Below are positions 16,608 to 25,314 of a stretch of 64,000 nucleotides of DNA, piece by piece (the first letter of the stretch is position 1; each line of letters opens with the position of its first letter). Source of the DNA: Chitinophaga qingshengii (GTDB lineage: Bacteria; Bacteroidota; Bacteroidia; Chitinophagales; Chitinophagaceae); contig NZ_JACVFC010000002.1 of NCBI RefSeq assembly GCF_014529935.1, positions 744,001-808,000 on the forward strand. The letters run 5' to 3'. Under the pieces are notes generated by a model. The model did not search any database. It saw nothing but the letters and a program-made list of their open reading frames with translations, and was not told where the DNA came from. The position numbers and the translations under genes are program-made.

Positions 16608-17573
16608 TCAGGGGAGGGAAAAATGCAGTTCATTACCGGCAAAGTAATAACGGGCCTGGCTGGAGGTTTCCACCGCTTTCAGAAACGCAGGCAGGTGATT
16701 TTTTTCCAGCGGTCCCGCCACCGTAAGATTGGCGATCTCCGGTTTATCAAATATCACCTGTACGGCAAACCAGCGTTCTATGATAGGTTTCAGGTCGCGC
16801 AGTTTCTGACCGTTGATAGCATATCCTTCCCCCTTCATCCATCCGCGGATGGTGGCGGTATCAAAAGGGGCGGTACGGAAACCGTTATAGTCGCCATAAA
16901 CCGCTTCCATACCTGGTTTCAGCGTACGTTCTTCTCCATTGGCGCCGGCGATGGTAACGGCGCCTGCTACCAGCGACACGCGCACCCGTTCACCGTCATA
17001 GGCATTGAGATTGAAATCGGCCCCGGTGACGATCACCGAGGTATTGGGCGTATGTACTTCAAAGAGTTGTTGCGTGTTGGGCGTTACCTTAAACCAGGCT
17101 TCCCCTTCCAGGTATACTTCCCGTTTATGGTCCGGGAAATTGAACGGGAAACGCAGTTTGGAAGAAGAGTTCAGCCAGACTTCCGTTCCGTCTGACAAGG
17201 TTACCCGGTAATCTGCCCCCGGCGGTACCAGCAGGGTATTGAGCCCGTATCCTTTCGCCATACCTGCGAAACGGAGATTACCGGCATCGTTGCGCAGTTG
17301 TATTTGTCCCACCTGCCATAACTGAAAAGCACTGTCGCCCGTCAGCGCCAAAGAAATCCTGCCGGGCACTACCAGCTGCACCGGAATCCTCAGTGGCACA
17401 AAATCACGCGTTAGCGCGGTATGTGAGAGATCATGCCGGCGGGTATGATAAATGAAAAAACTACCGACAGCGCCAATGCATAGCAAAACGGCAGCAGCCC
17501 AGGCAAACCATTGACCGGAAAGACGGCGGGGAGGCGTGATAGGTTTATCTATTTGATCAGGATCGTGGGTCAT
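16608..17573 (-). CDS. FecR-family protein with short N-terminus, no adjacent sigma factor
   Basis: A 321-residue protein with one membrane segment (WFAWAAAVLLCIGAVGSFFIY, about 22-42), a periplasmic FecR beta domain (VPPGADYRVTLSDGTEVWLNSSSKLRFPF, EVYLEGEAWFKV, VIVTGADFNLNAY) and a C-terminal DUF4974-like secretin/TonB short domain. FecR proteins are anti-sigma factors that receive the STN signal. Here the cytoplasmic part before the membrane segment is only about 20 residues, instead of the usual 80 or so that hold the sigma factor, and no sigma gene is near. The start at 17573 (MTHDPDQ) avoids overlap with the yheT-like gene. A longer start inside that gene would add at most 48 residues without a recognisable sigma-binding domain. 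Confidence 0.7.
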   Translation of the reverse strand: MTHDPDQIDKPITPPRRLSGQWFAWAAAVLLCIGAVGSFFIYHTRRHDLSHTALTRDFVPLRIPVQLVVPGRISLALTGDSAFQLWQVGQIQLRNDAGNLRFAGMAKGYGLNTLLVPPGADYRVTLSDGTEVWLNSSSKLRFPFNFPDHKREVYLEGEAWFKVTPNTQQLFEVHTPNTSVIVTGADFNLNAYDGERVRVSLVAGAVTIAGANGEERTLKPGMEAVYGDYNGFRTAPFDTATIRGWMKGEGYAINGQKLRDLKPIIERWFAVQVIFDKPEIANLTVAGPLEKNHLPAFLKAVETSSQARYYFAGNELHFSLP

Positions 17574-17628
17574 TACATCAAAATAACAAAAAATAAATAC
17601 CTGATCATGCATTTCTTCTCCGGTAGTA

Positions 17629-18591
17629 TCAGGCATGTTCCCGGATAAAGGCCAACGCCCGTTGTTCTGACCAGTAATAGGGTTCGTTAAAGGTGACAAA
17701 ACCAACGTGGCCTCCATTAAACGGTGTTTCCAGGAAAAAAGTATCGTTTTCCTCCGCTATTTTATAGGGATAACAGGCCGGACTCAAAAACGGATCATCC
17801 TTGGCATTGATCAGCAATGTGGGAATACTGATCTGGTGCAGTACACGGAGGGAACTGCATTGTTCCCAGTAGTCCGGCGCATCGCGGAAACCATGCATAG
17901 GCCCCGTATAACGGTCGTCGAACTGCCGGAAGGTGCGGATATGTTCAAATCCTTCCAGGCTGATGCCATCAGGATATTGTAGCTGTTTCTGTTGCAGCTT
18001 TTCCCGCAGATTACGGATAAACCGCTGCATGTAGATGATGTTGTGTTTCTTTTCCAGTTCCGCCGAACTGCCCGCCAGATCACAGGGTACGGAAATAGCC
18101 ACCGCCGATTTGATCACCGGCAGCAAAGCCTTGCCACGCTCTCCGATATACTTCAGCGTAACATTGCCACCCAGCGAAAATCCGATCAGATGAATGGCTT
18201 TATACTTTCCAAGAGATATCAAATATTCGATCACAGTGTGCAAATCCTGCGTTTCGCCACTGTGGTAAAAACGCAGCAACTTATTCGGTTCTCCACTGCA
18301 TCCCCGGAAGTTCATAGACACGGTATCAAAACCGGCTTCATTAAAAATATGCACCATTCCCAGCACATACTTCCGGGTAGAATTACCTTCCAGTCCGTGT
18401 AAGATCACCACCACCTTATCTTTCCCCTGTTCGCTGAAATCCAGGTCCAGGAAATCGCCGTCCGGTGTATCGATACGCCGCCGATGATAGGCAGCCGGTT
18501 TTATCTTCCGGAAAAGGGAAGGGTAGATGGTCTGCATATGACGATTACGAAAAAAGAAAGGCGCACTGAAACCCGACCCCATGATGGACAT
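17629..18591 (-). CDS. YheT-family alpha/beta hydrolase
   Basis: A 320-residue hydrolase of the YheT/EMB8 (UPF0017) group. It opens with the family signature FFFRNRHMQTIYPSLF. The catalytic set is nucleophile S139 in GFSLGGN, acid in NAKDDPFLSP and histidine in NGGHVGF. Oxyanion motif HGLEGNS is at 65-71. Members act on esters of unknown nature in the cytoplasm. The first start codon, and an in-frame ATG 9 nt later, both lie in a 38-nt repeat shared with the divergent AraC spacer, so the true start is unsure by a few residues. The FecR-like gene follows after 55 nt. Confidence 0.85.
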   Translation of the reverse strand: MSIMGSGFSAPFFFRNRHMQTIYPSLFRKIKPAAYHRRRIDTPDGDFLDLDFSEQGKDKVVVILHGLEGNSTRKYVLGMVHIFNEAGFDTVSMNFRGCSGEPNKLLRFYHSGETQDLHTVIEYLISLGKYKAIHLIGFSLGGNVTLKYIGERGKALLPVIKSAVAISVPCDLAGSSAELEKKHNIIYMQRFIRNLREKLQQKQLQYPDGISLEGFEHIRTFRQFDDRYTGPMHGFRDAPDYWEQCSSLRVLHQISIPTLLINAKDDPFLSPACYPYKIAEENDTFFLETPFNGGHVGFVTFNEPYYWSEQRALAFIREHA

Positions 18592-18848
18592 GATTAATAC
18601 TGATTACATGATTCGCGAAGATCTCCTGACAGATCCCCTTTTGCTGTTTTTAATATGATCAGATCGAATTATTTCTCAGGATGATTGATCTGTATCAGAA
18701 CACAAAGATAAACAGTAAATTGCCAGCAGGAAAGTATTATCGGAACAAAAGGTGATCTCCTCGAATTATGTAATCAGTATTAATCATGTCCATCAGGGGT
18801 TCGTCTTCGCTAATCATATAAATCAGCAATCATCATGTCCATCAAGGG
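18577..18848. repeat. Inverted and direct repeat covering both divergent start codons
   Basis: 18577-18615 (minus-strand start of the yheT-like gene) is nearly the exact reverse complement of 18762-18799, with a perfect 28-nt core (18584-18611 against 18769-18796). A third partial copy (ATCATGTCCATCA then AGGGGTT) at 18833-18853 holds the start codon of the AraC gene. Units of TGATTA/TAATCA recur every 8-10 nt. The rest of this spacer shows no other gene. Confidence 0.75.
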
Positions 18849-19677
18849 GTTACGGGTATGGGGAATTGAAAAAATCTTCAATCTGCCTTATAAGCAGGAA
18901 GATTTTAAGCTCCTGCAACATGAGCCCATCAATTCGCCCGTGATAGAGGAAGCGCATAAGCATGATTTTTTTATGTTGCTGATGGTGGGGAGTAAAGGTA
19001 GTGGCACACATACCATCGACTTCAGGGATTACAAGGTAGCGCCGCGGACCGTTTTTTTCCTGGCGCCCGGACAGGCCCACCAGTGGAACCTTTCACCGCA
19101 TACCAACGGTTACCAGGTAATGTTTTCCGGTAGTTTTATGTTGCAGAAAGGCCCCCTATGGCCTTTTTTCACCCCTTCGGCTACGCCGGTGCTGAAACTG
19201 TCGGCCGAACAATATACCCAGCTGGCAGCCGAATTGCAGCTCATGGTGGGGGAAACCGCTGCCAATATTACCCAGCACCGGTTACAGGTTATTTTGTTGC
19301 TGCTGCAACGCTGGTATGCCATAGCTTATCCTACCGAAACAGCCGCTTCCGGCAACCGGTTGATCAACCGTTTCCTGCAACTGCTCGAAAAACAATATGC
19401 CCAGCACAGCGAGGTGAACTATTACGCTGCACGCCTGCATGTAACAGCCAGTTATCTTAATACCGTCTGCAAAAAGGAATCCGGGACCACTGCCGGTGAA
19501 TACATCCGGGAAAGGTTGCTGCTGGAAGCCAAGCGCCTGCTGATACTGACAGACATGGATGTGAAAGAGATCGCTTTTTCCCTGGGCTTCAATGATACCT
19601 CCTATTTCTCCCGCTTTTTCCGCAAGTATACTACCCAAACGCCCGTAGATTTTCGTCGCCACGCCGATCATCTATAA
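18835..19677 (+). CDS. AraC family transcriptional regulator
   Basis: A 280-residue regulator. Residues 1-150 form a cupin-like sensor domain (RTVFFLAPGQAHQW is the typical strand before the first helix). The C-terminal 100 residues carry the double HTH of AraC/XylS proteins: YYAARLHVTASYLNTVCKKESGTTAGEYI, then VKEIAFSLGFNDTSYFSRFFRKYTTQTPVDFR. It lies 77 nt upstream of an MFS transporter and an amidohydrolase, which are its most likely targets. The ligand is unknown. The start codon lies in repeat DNA. Confidence 0.9.
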   Translation: MSIKGLRVWGIEKIFNLPYKQEDFKLLQHEPINSPVIEEAHKHDFFMLLMVGSKGSGTHTIDFRDYKVAPRTVFFLAPGQAHQWNLSPHTNGYQVMFSGSFMLQKGPLWPFFTPSATPVLKLSAEQYTQLAAELQLMVGETAANITQHRLQVILLLLQRWYAIAYPTETAASGNRLINRFLQLLEKQYAQHSEVNYYAARLHVTASYLNTVCKKESGTTAGEYIRERLLLEAKRLLILTDMDVKEIAFSLGFNDTSYFSRFFRKYTTQTPVDFRRHADHL

Positions 19678-19728
19678 AAAGTACCCGTCATTTGATAGTA
19701 AGTACCATTTTTCGCTTTGCAGCCATGC

Positions 19729-19736
19729 TACTTTTG
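19729..19736 (+). promoter_or_regulatory. Probable -7 box of the MFS/amidohydrolase unit
   Basis: Exact TACTTTTG, 18 nt before the MFS start codon. No convincing -33 TTTG is seen at normal distance, which fits a promoter that needs an activator such as the AraC protein encoded just upstream. Confidence 0.45.
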
Positions 19737-19754
19737 CCGTAAACGAATGATTGT

Positions 19755-20957
19755 ATGAAAAATGTGATGACGCTGCCCTTTGAAAGGAAAGGCAGCCGGA
19801 TAACAAATGCTTTGGTCGTACTGATGGCCGTTACCTGTGGCATGGTCGTGGCTAATATCTATTATAACCAGCCACTGTTACTGATGATGGCCGGCACCTT
19901 TGGTGTGAGCCATGAAAAAGTAAGCATCATTGCAACGATTACCCAGGTAGGATATACTCTGGGATTATTGTTTGTTGTACCGCTGGGGGATAAAACAGAG
20001 AGACGTAAACTGATATTGTGGAAACTGGCCGGCGCCACGGTTTGTATGTGGCTGGCAGCTGCCTCGGTGCATTATTACATGATGGTAGCCGCCAGTTTAT
20101 TCATCGGCTTTTTCTCCGCAGTGCCACAGCTGTTGCTGCCCATGGCCGCTACACTGGCACCCGATGAATCCCGTGGAAAAGTAGTCGGTAAAGTGATGAG
20201 CGGACTGCTGATCGGTATCCTCTTATCACGCACCCTTAGCGGCATCATCGGCGCTCACCTTGGCTGGCGGGCGGTGTTCCTGTCAGGCGGCGTGATGATG
20301 GCTATTTTACTGGCAGTATTATATCGCATGTTGCCGGCAGATCCACCCTCTTTCGCCGGTAGTTACGGTAGCCTGATGAAATCGCTGGTATCGCTGGTAA
20401 AAACCTATCCGCCGCTGCGACAGGCAGCCTTCACCAGCTTCCTCACTTTCGGCGCCTTCAGTGTGTTCTGGACGACGCTGGTATTTCTGCTGGAAGGCGG
20501 TCCCTTCTTTTATAAAAGCGATATGGTAGGTCTGTTTGGCTTGATAGGCGCCTGTGGCGCGCTGGCAGCGCCTGCAGCAGGCAAATCGGCCGACAGCAGA
20601 GGACCACAGTTCACCCTGCGCCTCGGTATCTTAGCCATGCTGGTGGCTTTTGTGATCATGGGATTTTCTTCCGCCTCACTCATAGGATTGATTGCCGGTG
20701 TTATCCTGCTGGATATCGGTCAACAGGTAGCGCATATCTCCAACCAGTCGAAAGTATTTTCGCTGTTGCCCGAAGCACGCAGCCGGCTCAATACCGTATA
20801 TATGACCAGTGCTTTCTCCGGCGGCGCCCTCGGCTCCCTGCTGGGTGCACAGGTATGGAGCCACTGGCAGTGGACCGGCGTTTCTTTCCTCGGTGGCACC
20901 TTCGTGCTGGCAGCACTTTTAATGAATCTTCAACAACGGAATAATACAGCATCATGA
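19755..20957 (+). CDS. MFS transporter
   Basis: A 400-residue transporter with 12 predicted membrane segments. It has the MFS motif A region between TM2 and TM3 (VPLGDKTERRKLILW) and the N-terminal signature ANIYYNQPLLLMMAGTFGVS common in a group of proton-coupled exporters. The substrate is not evident. Its stop overlaps the start of the secreted amidohydrolase gene by 4 nt (ATGA), so the two are translationally coupled. The pair may handle a common compound: cleavage outside the cytoplasm, transport by this protein. Confidence 0.85.
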   Translation: MKNVMTLPFERKGSRITNALVVLMAVTCGMVVANIYYNQPLLLMMAGTFGVSHEKVSIIATITQVGYTLGLLFVVPLGDKTERRKLILWKLAGATVCMWLAAASVHYYMMVAASLFIGFFSAVPQLLLPMAATLAPDESRGKVVGKVMSGLLIGILLSRTLSGIIGAHLGWRAVFLSGGVMMAILLAVLYRMLPADPPSFAGSYGSLMKSLVSLVKTYPPLRQAAFTSFLTFGAFSVFWTTLVFLLEGGPFFYKSDMVGLFGLIGACGALAAPAAGKSADSRGPQFTLRLGILAMLVAFVIMGFSSASLIGLIAGVILLDIGQQVAHISNQSKVFSLLPEARSRLNTVYMTSAFSGGALGSLLGAQVWSHWQWTGVSFLGGTFVLAALLMNLQQRNNTAS

Positions 20958-22369
20958 AAAAAAGTACAATGATTTTCCTCTCTTTACTGGGAGGAATCAC
21001 CGTCTCCGCACAACAACCGGCGGACCTGATCATCACTCCCGTAAAAGTGATCGATGTCAACACCGGGAAGATCACGCCTAACCAGGCGATTGTAGTACGC
21101 CATGATACGATTCTGGCCGTTACCACACCACAGAAAGCAAAGCAATATATAGCCACCCGAACATTCGACGGCGGTAACCACTACGCCATGCCCGGCTTGT
21201 GGGATAACCATATGCACTTCGGTGGCGGCGATACCCTCGCTGATGAAAATAAAAACTTCCTGCCGCTCTACCTGGCGCATGGCATTACCACCATCCGCGA
21301 TTGCTCTGCCGATATCAGTCAGGATGTATTGAAATGGCGGGAGGAAGTCAATAGCGGTCAGCTGCAAGGCCCTACCATTTTCACTTCCGGTCCCAAACTG
21401 GAAGGGTATAAGTCCGTATGGCTCAATGATCTTGAAATAGGTACCACTGCCGAACTAAACCAGGCGCTGGACTCACTGCAACGGATACACGTTGATTTCG
21501 TTAAAATCACCGACAACACCATCAAACCGGAGCTATACCTGGAAGCGGTGAAAGCAGCACGCAAAAGAGGGATGATCATCTCCGGCCACGTACCGTATGT
21601 ACTGACGATGCAACAGGTCACCGATGCTGGTCTTAGCTCCGTAGAACACCTGTCATACGTTTGGAAAGCAGGCGTAAAAGACGAAGCAGCCCTCTCCCGC
21701 GCCATCGCCAGCGGAGACCTCAAAGGCCGCGATATTAACCGGTATATACTGACCCATTTTGATACCACCGCCGCGATGAAGGCCTATCGCCATATGGCAG
21801 CCAAAGGCACGGCGGTTACTCCTACCCTTTCCCTCGGAAAGATACTGGCTTATTTCGATCAGGACGATCATGCGCATGATCCTTACCTGGCTTATATCGG
21901 TAAAGGGTTACAGAAGACCTATGAGATGCGTGTGAAACGGGTGATGCGCGACGACAGTGCCGCCATCGCCTACCGCAAAGAGATATACGAAAAGGAATCT
22001 GCTATCCTGCCGCTGCTGCAAAAAGCCGGCGTAATGATCATGGCAGGCACCGATGCCGGTTACCTCAATTCATTTGACTATCCTGGTATCGGGCTTCACC
22101 GGGAACTGGCGCTGATGGTACATTTCGGGCTTACTCCCCTACAGGCGTTACAGGCATCCGTGGTCAACTCACCGGTATTCCTGCATCAGCAAAGATATGG
22201 CACACTGGCTGCCGGCAAAAGAGCAGATATTCTATTGCTGAATGCTAACCCACTGGAAGATATCCACAACACGGAAAAAATTCAGGCTGTCGTAACAAAA
22301 GGACAATTGCTGGACCGCGCCACACTGGACCAGTTGCTCAATAAAATCAAAGCGGGCAACGCTCATTGA
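20954..22369 (+). CDS. Secreted metal-dependent amidohydrolase (imidazolonepropionase/prolidase-like)
   Basis: A 471-residue exported enzyme with a signal peptide cut after about A19. It has the amidohydrolase HxH motif (H86, H88 in LWDNHMHFGG). FVKITDN holds a candidate metal-bridging Lys, SGHVPY and SVEHLS hold further metal His, and MAGTDAGYL the catalytic Asp. The C-terminal strand domain (GTLAAGKRADILLLNANPLEDI) is typical. Secreted Bacteroidota members are often annotated as prolidase- or imidazolonepropionase-like; the substrate is unknown. It is coupled to the MFS gene and ends before a bidirectional hairpin. Confidence 0.88.
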   Translation: MKKSTMIFLSLLGGITVSAQQPADLIITPVKVIDVNTGKITPNQAIVVRHDTILAVTTPQKAKQYIATRTFDGGNHYAMPGLWDNHMHFGGGDTLADENKNFLPLYLAHGITTIRDCSADISQDVLKWREEVNSGQLQGPTIFTSGPKLEGYKSVWLNDLEIGTTAELNQALDSLQRIHVDFVKITDNTIKPELYLEAVKAARKRGMIISGHVPYVLTMQQVTDAGLSSVEHLSYVWKAGVKDEAALSRAIASGDLKGRDINRYILTHFDTTAAMKAYRHMAAKGTAVTPTLSLGKILAYFDQDDHAHDPYLAYIGKGLQKTYEMRVKRVMRDDSAAIAYRKEIYEKESAILPLLQKAGVMIMAGTDAGYLNSFDYPGIGLHRELALMVHFGLTPLQALQASVVNSPVFLHQQRYGTLAAGKRADILLLNANPLEDIHNTEKIQAVVTKGQLLDRATLDQLLNKIKAGNAH

Positions 22370-22384
22370 TATAGCGAAATATCG

Positions 22385-22420
22385 TAAACACCAATACCTA
22401 GGGATGGGTATTGGTGTTTA
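22385..22420. terminator. Bidirectional terminator
   Basis: A perfect 14-bp stem (22385-22398 with 22407-22420) and 8-nt loop between the convergent amidohydrolase and signal peptidase genes. The plus side continues with a T-rich stretch. Confidence 0.75.
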
Positions 22421-22475
22421 TCTTTCGCAAAATGAATGAAATCTTCACCAGCTCGGGACAATAAACCATTCTCCA

Positions 22476-23675
22476 TCATTTAATCAACGTAAAAAACCTG
22501 CTCCAGCGGATATAAAAATCCTTATAGGTTTTGTGGAAGCTAAACCATATCAACCACGCTTTGCCGATCAGATGATCTTCCGGTACAAAGCCCCAGAAGC
22601 GGGAATCGATGGACTGGTGACGGTTATCTCCCATCATCCAGTAATAATTCATTTGAAAGGTATAGGCAGTTGTTTGCCTGCCGTTGATAAATATTTTATC
22701 GCCTTTCACTTCCAGCTGGTTGTGTTCATAATTTTCGATGATACGGCGGTACAGTGGTAACACACAGGTATCCAGTTGCACGGTAGCACCTTTTTTAGGC
22801 ACGTAAATCGGCCCATAGGTATCTTCACTCCAGGGGTAATTGTCCGGGTTACCCGGAAAGATCCCCTTTCTCGTTTTAACTTTAGGGTCTGGCTGAATGG
22901 TATCTCCCCATTGTTTTATCAACGCCGCTTTTTCCGTAGTGAGATCGTACAGGTAATAGCGGGAAGAATCTTCTCCCAGTCCATATCCCGCATCGAGGTG
23001 CAGGTCTTTTTGTTGTTTGTCATTAAACGGTTTGCCCGTCCTTGTTTTCACCCGGTAACTGGTGAGCGCTTCCGGTGGCGCGAATCCCGGTTCGCCGTTT
23101 ACAAACAGTTGTCCGTCTACTACCATGATGGTATCTCCGCTAATGCCCACACAACGTTTGATCCAGGTCTCCCTTTTATCTACCGGCCGGTAGATAGGGT
23201 CACCGTAAAACAGTTTGAGTGTGTCCGGTGTCAGGTTGCGCTTCATCACATAATAGTCCGCATCATCGCCTGATTTGCTGTATATAGCAGTATCTCCCAG
23301 CGGATAGTTAAACACGATGACATCGTTTCGTTTTATCTTACTGAAGCCGGGCAATCGCATATAGGGCCACTGGATAGCCGTGGAAAAGGCTTTCGTGGTT
23401 TTGGTAAAAGGCAGGGTGTGATTGGTAAAGGGCCATGCCAGCGGGGTCATGGGAATCCGTGGACCATAGCTGATCTTGCTGACAAACAGATAGTCGTGAA
23501 TTAACAGGGTCCTTTCCATAGAGCCGCTGGGGATCATAAAAGCCTCAAACAGGAAGGTCCGGATCAGCGCAGCCACCACGATCGCAAAAACGGCAGCTTC
23601 TATCCATTCCCTTACTTTTGACTTCTTTTTTTGGGGTCCCCCGGCTTTTTTCCTCTTCCAGAAAAATAGCTTCAT
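22476..23675 (-). CDS. lepB: Signal peptidase I
   Basis: A 399-residue membrane-anchored serine protease that removes Sec signal peptides. A basic N-terminus is followed by one membrane segment (about 25-45), then box B MIPSGSMERTLLI with nucleophile S52. Box D is KRCVGISGD with general base K173, and box E MMGDNRHQSIDSRFWGFVPED is near the end. The large insertion between boxes is normal for Bacteroidota enzymes. A second, C-terminal hydrophobic stretch (AWLIWFSFHKTY) may touch the membrane. It is in a unit of its own. Confidence 0.93.
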   Translation of the reverse strand: MKLFFWKRKKAGGPQKKKSKVREWIEAAVFAIVVAALIRTFLFEAFMIPSGSMERTLLIHDYLFVSKISYGPRIPMTPLAWPFTNHTLPFTKTTKAFSTAIQWPYMRLPGFSKIKRNDVIVFNYPLGDTAIYSKSGDDADYYVMKRNLTPDTLKLFYGDPIYRPVDKRETWIKRCVGISGDTIMVVDGQLFVNGEPGFAPPEALTSYRVKTRTGKPFNDKQQKDLHLDAGYGLGEDSSRYYLYDLTTEKAALIKQWGDTIQPDPKVKTRKGIFPGNPDNYPWSEDTYGPIYVPKKGATVQLDTCVLPLYRRIIENYEHNQLEVKGDKIFINGRQTTAYTFQMNYYWMMGDNRHQSIDSRFWGFVPEDHLIGKAWLIWFSFHKTYKDFYIRWSRFFTLIK

Positions 23676-23854
23676 CGAGTTGGCTTTAGGATAATCAGTT
23701 GTCTTAACAATTTAACCAATAAAAACCATATCCGTACAAAAATTATTTGGCCTCAAATCCGCTGCAGTAAAGCCGCAGCAACATTTTCTGCGGGGATAAA
23801 ACCTTTTTCTTAATTTCGGTCATTATCCACGTTACAAACAATATTATTTATCAG

Positions 23855-24835
23855 ATGCATAACTCACGACGTTCATTTATTCAGCAGGCCGGATTACTGG
23901 CCGCCGGCATAATGCTCCCCGGCCGTCTTTTCGCACAAACGGAAAAGAAAGGCCTCACCCGCAACATCGGGCTGCAATTGTACACGCTGCGCGACCAGCT
24001 GGACAAAGATGTGAAAAGCACCATCATCCGTGTTTCACAAATCGGCTACAACGAGGTGGAAACCTATTATGGCTACGAAGGAGAAAAAGATAAGGGCACT
24101 TTCTGGGGCCTCAAACCTTCCGAATTAAAAGCCCTGTTCCAGGAATACCAGCTGGCAACACCCAGCGGGCACTATCAGCTCAATGACTACCTTACCCGTG
24201 GCAACGGTAACCCCGCAGCATTACAACCGCAGATTGACCTGGCAGCGCAACTGGGACAACAATATTTTATTGTACCCGTACTTCCCCTTTCCCTGTGGGA
24301 TAAAAAACTGACTACCGACGATTACAAGTTCATGGCCGAACAACTGAACAAAGCCGGTGAACTGTGTAAAAAATCCAACCTGCATATCGGTTACCACAAC
24401 CATTACTGGGAATTTAAAAAACTGGCTGACAAGCCGAATACCACCGGCTATGATGTGCTGCTCAAAAACACGGACCCTTCCCTCGTGTCTTTTGAACTGG
24501 ATCTTTTCTGGGCCGTCAAATCCGGCGTAGATCCGCTGAAATTATTCTCTCAGGCGCCCGGCAGATTTGTAGCCTGGCATGTGAAAGACATGGATAAAAA
24601 AAATACCGCCAGCCTTACCGCCGCAGGCACTGAAAACAAAACTTCCATGGAACTCCTGTCCGGCGTATCTTTCGCAGAAGTCGGCACTGGCAGCATCAAC
24701 TTCCGCCAGATCTTCGCGCATGCGAAACAGGCAGGCGTTCAACATATCTTCGTAGAGCAGGATAAAATTACCATCGATCCGTTCGATAGCATTACCAAAA
24801 GTTATAACTACGTGAAAAACGTATTGTTAAAATAA
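23855..24835 (+). CDS. Exported sugar phosphate isomerase/epimerase-like (TIM barrel) protein
   Basis: A 326-residue protein with a leader of twin-arginine type (NSRRSFIQQAGLLAAGIMLP, cut near FAQ). The mature part is a xylose isomerase-like/AP endonuclease 2 barrel. Recognisable metal-site segments are NEVETYYG, PSGHYQL, YHNHYWEF, SFELDLFWAVKSG, AWHVKDMD and HIFVEQDK. Exported members are common in Chitinophaga-like genomes and are thought to act on sugars or inositols in the periplasm. The true substrate is not known. The gene stands alone, convergent to a small membrane protein gene. Confidence 0.85.
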   Translation: MHNSRRSFIQQAGLLAAGIMLPGRLFAQTEKKGLTRNIGLQLYTLRDQLDKDVKSTIIRVSQIGYNEVETYYGYEGEKDKGTFWGLKPSELKALFQEYQLATPSGHYQLNDYLTRGNGNPAALQPQIDLAAQLGQQYFIVPVLPLSLWDKKLTTDDYKFMAEQLNKAGELCKKSNLHIGYHNHYWEFKKLADKPNTTGYDVLLKNTDPSLVSFELDLFWAVKSGVDPLKLFSQAPGRFVAWHVKDMDKKNTASLTAAGTENKTSMELLSGVSFAEVGTGSINFRQIFAHAKQAGVQHIFVEQDKITIDPFDSITKSYNYVKNVLLK

Positions 24836-24839
24836 ATCC

Positions 24840-25229
24840 CTAACCCCGGGCAGTTGCCCGGGGTATCCATATCACCAGCAGGGCGGCATATATTACCCCC
24901 AACAATACCCAGGTGGCGGTTAACACAAATCCGCTCCATACTGCCAACCCCAAAGCACATGTAATCAGGCTGGTCACCGGCATTAAATCCCACGCCTGTT
25001 TCAGTGGTTTCCATACACTGAATAATACCAGCAACTGCGATACTCCCAGTAACATTACCGGCAGAGACACCACCCATTGATAACGCATATTCAGCCCATG
25101 TTCCCATACCATCGTCAACCACATCAGTTCAATCTCATACAAACGCCATTCAAACATATGCTGGAAATAAAGCAATAAACTACAGCCTACCAGGCAGATT
25201 TTGGCAATAGGAAGCAGGATATTTTTCAT
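24840..25229 (-). CDS. Small four-helix membrane protein
   Basis: A 129-residue integral membrane protein with four hydrophobic segments (about 5-22, 52-70, 80-98, 103-122) and no known domain that I recognise. Charged residues cluster between TM1 and TM2 (EWRLYEIELMWLTMVWEH). The stop codon and the last codons lie in a strong hairpin shared with the convergent isomerase gene. It is divergent from the TPR gene with 85 nt between the starts. The function is unknown. Confidence 0.6.
   Translation of the reverse strand: MKNILLPIAKICLVGCSLLLYFQHMFEWRLYEIELMWLTMVWEHGLNMRYQWVVSLPVMLLGVSQLLVLFSVWKPLKQAWDLMPVTSLITCALGLAVWSGFVLTATWVLLGVIYAALLVIWIPRATARG
24843..24864. terminator. Bidirectional hairpin partly inside a coding end
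   Basis: A perfect 10-bp stem ACCCCGGGCA/TGCCCGGGGT with a 2-nt loop. It begins 8 nt after the isomerase stop and, on the other strand, encodes the last residues (about PRATARG) of the membrane protein gene. Confidence 0.7.
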
Positions 25230-25314
25230 CAGGTATTTTTTTTATTAAGATGTCTGCCTGCGCTTTTTTCCACAATGCCTTATTTTCGCATCTCAAACAA
25301 AGCGCACCCAAGAT

